Source: Rhopalosiphum padi
Lineage: Eukaryota > Arthropoda > Insecta > Hemiptera > Aphididae
Assembly: GCF_020882245.1 (NCBI RefSeq)
Contig: NC_083597.1
Coordinates: 35,628,652-35,692,651, forward strand
DNA length: 64,000 nucleotides
Direction of reading: 5' to 3'
The notes beneath the pieces were generated by a model. The model saw only the letters and a list, made by a program, of their open reading frames with translations, was not told the DNA's origin and searched no databases. Each line of letters starts with the position of its first letter. Position 1 is the first letter of the stretch. Below are positions 25,597 through 36,300 of the stretch, piece by piece. A program made the position numbers and the translations under genes.

Positions 25597-26702
25597 GCGC
25601 GCGAAATTTAAAATCGTGTCACGGCGATTCATTTAACTTGCCCCCTTAACCACTATACAACACGGTCTTAGAAGATATCTTCTAAAACCGTATACAGTAT
25701 TATACTATTATCAGTTATCACATTATCAGTATTATATTTTTATTATTAATAATTTATTACAAACAATTAATTTAAAAGTCACAGCACTCACTTACAATAT
25801 AAACTATATACATAAACAAAAATATTTTAAATGTCGTAGGTGTTAAAATATAATAATTGCGATATTAATTGGCGTTGTGTGTAGCGCCTATTGTTGTATT
25901 TGTTCTACACAATATGATAATGAATGTGGCGTTTTTGGAGTTTTGAATGGCAATTGTTCTGGATAGAATGGTTGACGTTTAATTTGAGGTAAATGGCTTG
26001 ATTTTAATTTTTGTATATACTCATGTTCTGACACTCGTTTCCATTTCGGGTTTCTACCAGCAGCCAGATTTTTTTTTCCCTCCAATTTAGGTTGTTTTTC
26101 TAGAACTGGCAGAGGATTGTGTTCCAACTTGTTTGTGATCCATCAATTTTGGTTTCTTGGAGTTTAGATTTAAGCCAGAATACTTCCCAAATTTTTGCAT
26201 TGCAGAAGAAAGGCTTGCATGTGTTCTTACATTATTTTGAAATGAATTCACAAATGATTTAATTGTTGGTAAGAAATATTCTTTATTCGAATCAAATGCA
26301 CTTTTCATTTTTTCAATTGTATCATTGAAATCGTTCATTGCTTGATCATAACTTTTTAAATGTGTTAAATTTTTTAAACAAAATTGGCGACGACAAAATG
26401 TCTTTTGATGCTATATTTACATTTTCTACTTTGCTTAAACCTATAATATAACAAGCAATTAAAATTCAGATATCAAATATTAAAGTACAGTTTACAGATA
26501 TATTTATGGCAAATACAACTCATTTTATTAGCCTCGGAAATCAGAATATATAATATAATATTAGAGTATTAGACAACTTACTAGATAAGACAACATTGAA
26601 TTATAATAAAAATATATTACTATAAATTGGTCGGCGTTCTATAGTGAGTGGTAGAGGGGGCAAGTCACTGTGACACGATTTCAAATTTCGCATTCCGCGC
26701 AT
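25597..26702. mobile_element. terminal-inverted-repeat DNA transposon, internally deleted, MULE-like
   Basis: The left terminus contains GCGAAATTTAAAATCGTGTC followed by ACTTGCCCCCTTAACCACT. The reverse complement of the right terminus contains GCGAAATTTGAAATCGTGTC followed by ACTTGCCCCCTCTACCACT. The pairs match with few differences, giving inverted repeats of about 60 bases. Between them lies minus-strand coding debris. About 1.1 kb is too short for a whole transposase gene, so this is a deletion derivative. The target duplication is unclear because a hAT element abuts the right end. The MULE assignment rests on resemblance of the coding debris and is tentative. Confidence 0.55.
25888..26420 (-). 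pseudogene. C-terminal transposase-like fragment with a frameshift
   Basis: On the minus strand an open frame runs from about 26420 (RRQFCLKNLTHLKSYDQAM) through NKEYFLPTIKSFVNSFQNNV and SLSSAMQKFGKYSG to a stop at 26087. The overlapping next frame continues KLEGKKNLAAGRNPKWKRV to PHSLSYCVEQIQQ at 25888. Together they read as one tail broken by a single shift near 26100. The pattern, including the SSRKTT step before a basic stretch, recalls the end of SWIM-type MULE proteins common in aphids. I recall this only in outline, so the family is uncertain. Its place inside the inverted repeats supports a transposon origin. Confidence 0.45.
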
Positions 26703-26711
26703 GGTATAGAT

Positions 26712-27232
26712 CAGTGGTGGCCAACTATGGCCCGCGGGCCAAATCCGGCCCGCCATCATTTAATATCTGGCCCGCGAAAGAAATATAATATTTTACATTT
26801 ACGTAAAAAAAAAATTTAAGTATACATTCTTCATATTTAATCCCGTATCGCCATATCGTAGCGTTTTTGTTGTTACAATGTCATTTAATAATATAAATAG
26901 CATTACCGTATCTTATCTTATTTTCATACGATAGTAGTATTATAGTTATATTACTGTGCTCGTTCTCCGAGTAAATTCTACTAAATTAGAACCTAATATT
27001 AATTTCCTCTGTCAACAGAAACAAGCTCGCAGTTCACATTAACAAATTAATACATTTTAAAATATGTTTTGTAAATATAAAACGATATTTTGTATAGTTT
27101 ATATTTATTTTTATATGTGTTTTAATAATTTATTTAAAAATAATTTTTGAAATTGAAGCTGATTTAATTTTGGCCCGCGGTAAAATTTTTTTTTTTTTAT
27201 GGCCCGAGTTAAAAAAAGTTTGGCCACCACTG
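26712..27232. mobile_element. nonautonomous hAT element with perfect 8-bp target duplication
   Basis: The ends are CAGTGGTGGCCAACTATGG and, reverse complemented, CAGTGGTGGCCAAACTTTT. GTATAGAT stands directly outside both ends (26704-26711 and 27233-27240). The subterminal GGCCCGCGGGCC and GGCCCGCGG blocks are typical of this class. The 521-bp length and lack of frames show it is nonautonomous. The perfect duplication suggests a fairly recent insertion, next to the end of the inverted-repeat element at 25597-26702. Confidence 0.9.
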
Positions 27233-27375
27233 GTATAGATTTATCTTTTAAATTATATTTAATTGATATAGATATTTATCGTGATTCCGCAGTGCAACAG
27301 TGACGTCGAAACCAAGAGAATTAATTTTCGATGTGCGCGTTTCGTTTTTATATAAATTTAGTATTAAAACCTTCG

Positions 27376-27409
27376 ACCATATAACTTAGTTAATAGTTTA
27401 TATGGTCAA
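27376..27409. repeat. short imperfect hairpin
   Basis: GACCATATAA and its reverse complement TTATATGGTC (with one offset) flank a loop around AGTTAATAG. It is not tied to a gene and could be transposon residue. Confidence 0.45.
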
Positions 27410-27636
27410 AGATAAAAACAATTATTCTGTACTCTGTCCTAAACCGTGGTATAGAAAATAACCTTCTACATGTACCGTGTTCAATCGACGAGAAAACAAT
27501 ATGAAAACTATAATATTATCCAAGGTGATTCACCGAGCATGTTCATTTTCATCCCCTTATTTTTGCATTAATAAGTAATAACGGCAATAACGTAGTTATT
27601 AAAAATTTTATTTCTTACATTTTTAAATATACTTAA

Positions 27637-28098
27637 GAGGCCACCACACCAACATTTCTTTTTCTCTGTCTATCTCACCACATAATATAGGAACACAGAT
27701 AACAGGTATTCTGTATTTCCATGATTACGACTCTCAGGTTCAGTTTCGGGCAAAGGCAACTACAACTATTATTTTATAAAAAAGAATAATTCCTGTGCAT
27801 TGACCGGATAGATATTTAATATTTACATTTTTATAAATATAAGCACATTTTAATTTAAAATAATTTTAATTATTTTTAACCATTAATAACTTATTCATAA
27901 ATATAAATATTAAAAATCCATCCAGTAAATGCACAAAAATGAAAAAATATTTTTCTTTAGTTCTTTATTATAACATTTATAATAGGTGCCTTTGGCCTAA
28001 ATTAAACCAGAGAATCGTAATCGTGGAAATACAGAATATCTTTGTTCTTATATTATGTGAGAGATAGACAGAGAACAATAAGTTGGTACAGCGGTCTC
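27637..28098. mobile_element. foldback MITE flanked by TTAA
   Basis: TTAA lies immediately outside both ends (27633-27636 and 28099-28102). The left arm starts GAGGCCACCACACCAAC and the reverse complement of the right arm starts GAGACCGCTGTACCAAC. Matching blocks continue inward (CTCTGTCTATCTC, CACATAATATA, TATTCTGTATTTCCA, GATTACGA) to the centre, so almost the whole 462 bp is a hairpin. TTAA duplication is characteristic of piggyBac-type integration; the family assignment is an inference. Confidence 0.7.
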
Positions 28099-28849
28099 TT
28101 AAAGATTTCGTGTTTTCATATTTTTAAGATTTTCGTACTACTTAGAAGTGTTTTGTGGAGATAAACCTATAGGTATGTTTTTCAAATGAGAACCCTCCTT
28201 TTTTAACTGTAAATTATTAAGTGGATATATATTTTTTTTTTAATTTTAATTTACCTAATTTGATTTATATAATATTTGTATTGTATACTAATAACTATAG
28301 CACAGAATTGATTAAATAAAAAAGAAAATAGATTTTATCTATTTTGTGACTATAGTAAGTACTTATTTCGTCTGGTTTTAACTTGGAACTTTTTATGTTT
28401 CGCTAGGCCTATATTTGTTAGTATAGTAATCATTAGTTCCTAGTATTATAACAATATAGTATATTATGTAGCAGTGCCTCAATTAAGGATTTGGAGGCCT
28501 AGTTGCAGATTAAATTTTAAATATTATATTTATATAATTTAGTAACGAAGTTTTGGGGGCCTTCTTATGAAATCATGAGACCTTTTTGGAGGTGCAATGC
28601 ATCCCCAGCACTTTTTCTAGTCACAACACTTTTATGTAAGCTGTAAACATATAATAATACGTCGGACCGTATTATAGTGGTGCAACTACGGGGGTGCTAG
28701 GGAGTGCTGAAACACCCCCAGCTTTACTTTAAACACCCTTAAGTTCCACGTCTTTGTAATTTCAAATATCTATAGTTTTAACAATGTAGTTTTTATTTTA
28801 AAATTTTATTATCATGTTTTTCTGATCTTGCGTACTGATTAATAAAATA

Positions 28850-28881
28850 CATTGACTTATTAACTTGTTAATAAGTCAATG
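28850..28881. repeat. perfect 15-bp inverted repeat
   Basis: CATTGACTTATTAAC, a TT spacer, then GTTAATAAGTCAATG. Similarity extends a little outward (AAAATAC / GATAAAATGTAT). Too AT-rich to be a bacterial-style terminator, and the setting is eukaryotic; probably a mobile-element relic. Confidence 0.6.
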
Positions 28882-30028
28882 ATAAAATGTATATTATATT
28901 ATCACCATTATAGTGACATTATGTGTTCAATTCGTTAATTGTTTAGCCATATTATTAATTATTTAGAGTTTAGGTTTCAAATGAAAATCTTCAGATGACC
29001 AAAGCCATTGATTATTTTGTGAATATGGATTATAAAATAGTTAACATTTTATTCAGTATTGTAAGGTGCATACTGCATATATGATAAGTTATTAAGTATC
29101 TAACGTAATATTATTATTACTTTTTAAAAGTTCAGAAATATTCTATGATTTTAGGACATAATAAATTCAACACAGAGTGCTCGTCGACGGTTAACAAATC
29201 TTGTAAAATCGTTTATTTTTACAAATGTATTTACTATTTATAAAGTCACTGTTATAGTATAATATTTTAAGAGAAAAAAAATACTTCACATTATCACAGA
29301 ATAAATTAAATTTCATTTATTTTGTGATATTATTATTGTCGTATTATTATTACGATATAATATGATTCTTATATAGTTATATGTGAATACTGCAGCTGTC
29401 AGTCTCGATGATGTAAATGTGTGTGATGTAGGATATATATATATATAAATGTATGAGATTTTCAATATTTTCATATTAATTTGAAAAAATTAATTGATAC
29501 AGTTTAAAAAAGAGCGCATAGTATAATCTTTCTTGTTGTTCAGTAAGTAATCAATAAATAATAAATAATACATACATTTTACATAATTAGTCATTGGGTA
29601 GAGCTCGCTGCAATAATCAATGTGTATAATTTGAATCCAATAATAAATCATAGCATATAAAAATACCACTTAATACCTACGGTATATCGGCTTAGGCAAT
29701 AGTTTAAAATTAATTTGAATATTTTGAAAATGTTAATGCGTATAGTAAAATATAATAAAAAAGGTAAAAGTTTTAAGTTCTGATAAATATTTTTAAATTA
29801 GGTATAACTAAATAACTGAAATTGCTATTATCATTTGAATATTTTATTTCGTTAAAATTTCAGTTGAAATGTATTCCTAAAATACAAATCTGTGATAATA
29901 TATTTTTGGATCTTGGTGTTTTGGCGATTATTTAGAAAAAAAACTAAAAAATATATTGAAGCTACAGATTGAAGCGATTTTATTATTCTAAAAAACAGTT
30001 ACAGTCATAAAAAAAATACACCATTTCA

Positions 30029-30060
30029 AAATCAATAAATTTATCGCTTTATTATGAATC
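30029..30060. repeat. end of the MITE family seen at 18288-18902
   Basis: AAAATCAATAAATTTATCGC followed by TTTATTATGAATCTAAAAT resembles the right end of the 18288-18902 element (AAAATCAATACATTCATCAC ... AGAATCTAAAAT). No partner end was located. Confidence 0.4.
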
Positions 30061-30216
30061 TAAAATTTAATGTAAATATATATTTATATAAATATAAATA
30101 AATATAGATATAGTTTAAAATACGTAATAATATTGCAAGAATTAAATAAATAGATTACTTGTTGTTCATTTCTTCTAAATATGAGATTATGAGTTTATGA
30201 CAGTAAAATAAATATA

Positions 30217-30335
30217 TTAATCTTTGTGTTTTCGATTAACAAACCAATACAGTCTTAGTGTGAGATAGTATCCGATCTCGATGAAAGACAGGACGCTACA
30301 ACCAAGGAAAAATGATGCCGTACCTCCAAGGGAAA
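30217..30335 (-). CDS. last exon of the DEG/ENaC gene: TM2 and tail
   Basis: It opens in phase 1 (G/TT) after acceptor ATATTTCAG and encodes SLGGTASFFLGCSVLSFIEI and the tail ending FVNRKHKD, then TAA at 30219-30217. The G-C-S triplet corresponds to the G/S-x-S selectivity filter of DEG/ENaC channels. The exon is separated from the rest of the gene by 4.2 kb. Confidence 0.92.
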
Positions 30336-33300
30336 CTGAAATATTTAACGTAAGTATACATTAATGTAGTATAAAAATATTTTTAAACCTTGAACATAAA
30401 TAAAGCTTTTGTTGTATTGTATAATAATTAAGACGCCATATCTGCATGTGTTGTCTCTGTCTTACTAACGTACATGATAACAAATTTGCGTTCAGCAGAA
30501 CACATTTTTAATATTTAAACACAGCTTTAATATTAAAGTAAATTTACGTATCATCAAATTTAAAGGTAAAAATATTATCTAGAAAATAACATATGCTTTT
30601 ATTGATATTAGCTTTTAAATGTTCATAACTCACTTTAAAATGATAATGTCAATAAAAACATGTAATTTTATAGATAATTTTCTTAACTTTAAAATTAATA
30701 ATAGGTAAATTTACTCTAATATTAAAGCTAACATCACAAAATGTGTTCTGCTGAACTTAAATTTGTTATGATGTACGTTATTAATAAGACAGAGACAACA
30801 CATGTGGGTATGGGGTCCTCTTAATACGAGTATTTAATAGTATACAATAATGTGCAATTTATTGTGCAACGTGCAAGTATTTATTTGTGAATCATATAAA
30901 TATTGTATATCTATTATTCAATCATTGTATTAACTAGCTGTGTATTAAGGCCTGTAGTACATAATTATGAGTATTAGTACATCATATTTTATTTTATTAG
31001 ATGAAATGGAGCGTTAAGACGACCGCGACGCATATCTATTGCAGATCGCAGATGTTTACACGTCTTCATCATTTGCTATATATAGATGTTATATTTATTT
31101 TATGCTAAAAGCTATATTTTATGAAACTATAATAACATTTGACAAATAATGGCTTAATTATATTTTATACTCGTTAAAATTGTTTACGGCGTGTTTGAAA
31201 TCATATAATAATATAATATAGATATTATTTTACAACCAAATGGTTTTAGGCGTAGGTTATAACCTATATAATATTGTTTTATAAATATAACTATTCTTAT
31301 GGTATGTGTACAATTTACAATTATACAATATTATAATATACCCTTGTATTGATATTCACCGCCCTCATATTACTACGGTGTTGTGCACTCGAGTTTTACC
31401 AAGAAATACACTGCTACGTATTAACTGCGTATAATACTCTGCATCTGCATGACCAATTATCGACAGATTTATGTCCACCGGCGTATAAATAAACGATTTA
31501 GTGGATGTGGATTTATATAATAATAAATGCTCCCGTATCGGGAAATTGTTATCAGCATAGTCTCTCGGTATTGTGTAACGGAATTAAATAGGCGAGCAAA
31601 GAAGATGTTTTACGTCTTTTATTAATTATTTCTGCATACACCGTAGTAGGTACAAATTAAAATTAGTATTTATTATTATTATTATTTTATAATATTTTTT
31701 ATAACTACTGTAATACACTACATATCGATGTCTCAGTAATTGTCCTTATAAGGGTATTAATAATAGCTGCGCAGTATAGTAATCTGTTAAAAAGTAGGCG
31801 GATAATAAGTTTGGTTTTAAAAAAACCTGAAAATCAAAATTATTGTTTTAAAAATAAAATGGAAATTGACTATACGTATATCAGTATGATAAGTGATATC
31901 TATTAGAATTAGGTATAAGAAATCTAAATCTGCATTATCACTACGAGAAGCAAGTATAAGAATAATTAGAGCCTGTATTATAATTAGAATAATCATGAGG
32001 TTCGTGATAAATATTCATTCTAAAGGAAATTAAGTTTAAAAATTTATTTTGGACGCGTTTGAGTTGTACTGGTCTTTAGATAAATACTGTTGCCATAATA
32101 GTAATTCATATTCAAGAAGAGAGTGCGGACAAGGGCATAATACAAATACATCTAACAGATTTAAATAATTTAGTGTTATGTATGATAAATCCAATGACTT
32201 TGAGTGCTCTATTGCTATCGTATCTATATGTGACACTAAAACAAAGATTAGTTGAGTACCTATAGCTAGTTAAACTGAGATCTGTAATGTAGGAATACGT
32301 CCTTATTCTGTGCCATTAAGTAAGATGTTAAGATGGGAGAAAGAAATAAAATTACACTTAGAAAGGTTGAAGGATAGGCTAAAATACCCAGTTCGTAAAA
32401 ATGTCTAATTCATTTTGAAGTAAAACATAGTCAGTGGTGATCTAATTGTATGAAATATCTTTAAATCATCCGCATATAATAAAGATATTGTACATGAGTA
32501 AACCTCGAGGAAATGGAGTTCACGAAGACAGAAAAAAGTAATGGGCTAAGGTGGCCACTCTGAGGATCGTAAGAGTTTACTTCAAACATTCCAGAAGAGT
32601 AGCCCTATATAGATACAAATTGTTTTCTTTCAGTTACACAAGATTTAAGCCAATATACAGGGGATTACCAACACCCAAACGGGCCAAACGTTCCAGTTTG
32701 CGTAAGTTATAAATATTTTACCAATTTTTTTTAAGTTATACTAGTTTCCAATGATAATAATCATGGAAATTTTGAAACGTGGCTTTTTAATTTCAATACT
32801 ATTGATTATAATTATGATAGGTGTAGTGAGTATAGTTTGATAAACTATAGTTGTATAATGCATTGCATATTGCATTATACTCTTATTCGAACCATGTAAA
32901 GTTTCCTTTGACGCTAACGTAATACCTGAGAATAGTCGTGATAGTTATTATTCTCTAAATTCAAGTGATCATAATTCATGATCACTATAATGGGAATAAA
33001 TCGATCGACCTATGTAAATGGCAAATTTATAGCTGCGCGCGTGTGTAGTATCTATATAATACGTATAAGCATTGTATTTAAATGTTTTGTTTCTCAACAG
33101 TTTAATGCTCCCGGAGTAAAGGATACCTAAGACACGATACACACACGAAATGTCTACATAATATACCTACTATTATGTATTTTATGTATAAAAACGTATT
33201 ACAATTGATATTCCAATAATACAGTTATAAAATGTTAACTACCCGTGTAATCGATGCAATAGTGCGACTATCGGAATAATTTGTCCTGTTACGTTTCCCG

Positions 33301-36300
33301 AGTATAACTTACAAAAACCATATACGGCACAAGACATATACTTTAAACACACATGCATTCATATACTATACAGGTATATGTAATATATATTACAGAATAT
33401 AGGTAATACATGTTCTATAAATATATAATATATTTTAAAATGTAGTTACCTTTAAGGTTACCTTTAGGTCTATGTATATTAATATATTATTGTATACGAT
33501 TCTTTGTAAAATTAAATGAATTAACCTTTTTAATATTTGCTATATTGTAAATAAATTAATAAATTATTGACTTGGACTATCATTACTATAGAGATGATAT
33601 ATTAAAAGCAGTTTTTTTTAATGTAAAATAATTTATGCAACAGGATATAGTGTGAAGACTATAACATAGTAAAACGACGGGTGGCTATTTTGAATTGCTG
33701 CAGGATTCTTTTTATTTAATTATTTATTTTTTAAAATAATTTTATGTTCAAAAAATTTTTAGTGGTTGACATCATCTTCATTCTTGAAGAATAGTGAAAT
33801 GTTAGTTCGCAAAAGTAATTTTCATTATTATAGATAGTGCCATTGATATTAAAACGTTAACATTTATAAAAAAAAAAAAAAATAATAATAATTTATTGTG
33901 TAGAAAGAAGCAAAACAATTTAAGAATTACCAAGTAAATTAAAATTACCAATTGATTTTATAATTTAATCGTTCTGTCATGTTTAGTTCTATAAACTACA
34001 TAAATAATAACAACATTATTTTCCATGAATATGTAATTAGAAACATGTTTATATCTATAGGTCTGTACCACTATAGTAAATCTCAAGACAACTTTGACAG
34101 TAACATATTTTGTACTTATCACGACTAAGTAATTATAAATTAATATTAATAACAAATATATACCTACGTACAAATATCAAATATGTATTTATACATTTTG
34201 TTTGATTGTAATAATTGGATAATGCAATGAATGAATATTTTAAAATAAATATCAGTATTGTTATTAATTATTATTTTTAAAAATTGCTTTTTTATTTTAT
34301 GTTAGCATATTTATTATCATCGATGTTAATTGTGAATTTAGGATTTTATAAAATAAACGAATAGAACTGAAATAAGCTACCCAGATAACACAATAATACA
34401 TATAATACGATGTTTAATATGCCATGTGCCTTTGTATTATCATTATTGTGTTTATTGTAGGTATAAGAAGAATACCATTCGTGATTGAATTGCGATGTAG
34501 TGATGGTCCAAGGCGACAATGATAGAGATCATGCGTTTTGAAAAACAATAAACTCAAACACAAACACACTTACCCAATAAATCTTCAAAGCTGTAGATGA
34601 CGTCGCGGCGCAATCGTGTCTTACTATATTTGTCAACTGCCCAACGGTAACGGATGTCCCACGGCACTGGATACGCCCTGTCATTTATAATATAACAATA
34701 ACGGGAATAGTAATATTATGTGAGAAAATAGGTACGTGGCTTTAATTAATTTTAATTTTATTTGACCACGTCCAATGAACGTTTAAGTGTGTTACCATGT
34801 CCTTTTTGAATTTCTGTCTAAAAACAGTTTAACTTCTTCGCACTGCATCTGGCAATTGCATTCAATTGGTGTCCCATCATTTTTTTCTAATGTTATTAAC
34901 ATTTTGCTATGACTTGATAAACAATTAAGCCCTTTGATATTGCAAACTTTCATTTCACCTAAATCATAATACTTTCTATGATAGTTTTTTTTATTAATGT
35001 TATTTAAAAGGCAATATTCTTCTATTAAACCGAATAATATTATTTTTTAAAAAATGGTTGAGTTTTAAATAATACATTTTTTACATTACGATTAATTTTT
35101 AACAATGTTTTGCTTATGTTTTGGTATTTAAGTACAGTATTGGTGTATACTTAACAAGATAATTATAAAAACATATGTATGGAGTGTTACAACATATGGA
35201 TGTGAAATTTGGGTAATAAATGATACCGAAAAGAAAAAACTAGAAGCCTTCGAGATGTGGTGTTGGATGCGTGTGGATAGGATAAGCTGGATAGAGCAGA
35301 AAACGAATGAAGAAGTACTTAGAACAGTGGGAGAAAAACGTATACTCATAGATGCGATTAGGGGAAGACGCTGAAAAATGGTTCGACATGCCCTGAGACA
35401 CCCAGAAGAATTGCATAATATAATATTAGAGACTATGATAGAAGGAAATAAAACTGCAGGACGTCCCCGGAACTCTTATATAGAACAAATTAAATGTGAT
35501 GCGAAAGTCAAAACCTTTAAGGAACTTAAAGAAAATGCGAGTTATTGGTTAAAATGGAGAATTGGAGTTGTAAACCAACCATTGGGTTGAAAAAAAAATT
35601 GGCATATTTGTTGCTTGTAATTGTATTTGATTATATATTATATGTCTGTGAATTTAATCATTTTTATTTTATATATCAATTATAAAATATAATGTACCTG
35701 GGTATGGATAAAAATGTGGAGTACATTTGCACATCTTCAGAGCCAGATTTCTTCTGCATATCATCCTACACACGTTATAACTGTAAACAGGTATTGTATT
35801 ATCCATTGGTTCGTCCATAAAACGACATCGACGTTGTGACGGGCTTAGCCGTCTTAATTCAGGAGCTGATGTCATTTCCCAAAACGTGAATGTCGTATCT
35901 CGTTCCATATTCTCTTGCACCGGGTAATATTTGTCTACTATGTTTGGTACTTCCTTTGGATAATGCACGTAATACTATAATGAAGATAATTTAGTAATAA
36001 TTTATTTTTGGTATTTATTGGTGTGAACTATATTATTTATTCTACAATTTACAAACTACAGAGTGATTTAAAGTGAGCCAATTTGAATATATAACTATTG
36101 ATTATAAATAATATTTATGATATTATACCTAATCAATAACTTATTCACTTTTTAGATAAAAAATATCGTATTTTTAATCATGGCATTATATTTTATTCTG
36201 TATCTACGAGTATGTGTTTACTTTACTTATAGTATAATAGATATTAGTAAATATAAAAGTATACAGTTTATACTTTATACTACGATTAATTTTATTCTGC

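Larger units (their letters stand above)
28103..30216. other. AT-rich intergenic DNA downstream of the channel gene
   Basis: No supported gene. It holds a perfect 15-bp hairpin (28850-28881), the end of a MITE (about 30029-30060), and patches that look like old transposon debris near 28480-28740. A minus-strand AATAAA at 30053-30048 lies about 165 bases past the channel stop codon and may be its polyadenylation signal. Confidence 0.5.

Noticed and set aside
28670..28740. TAGTGGTGCAACTACGGGGG segment resembling a transposon end
   Set aside because: No inverted partner or duplication was seen nearby, so it was not listed as an element.
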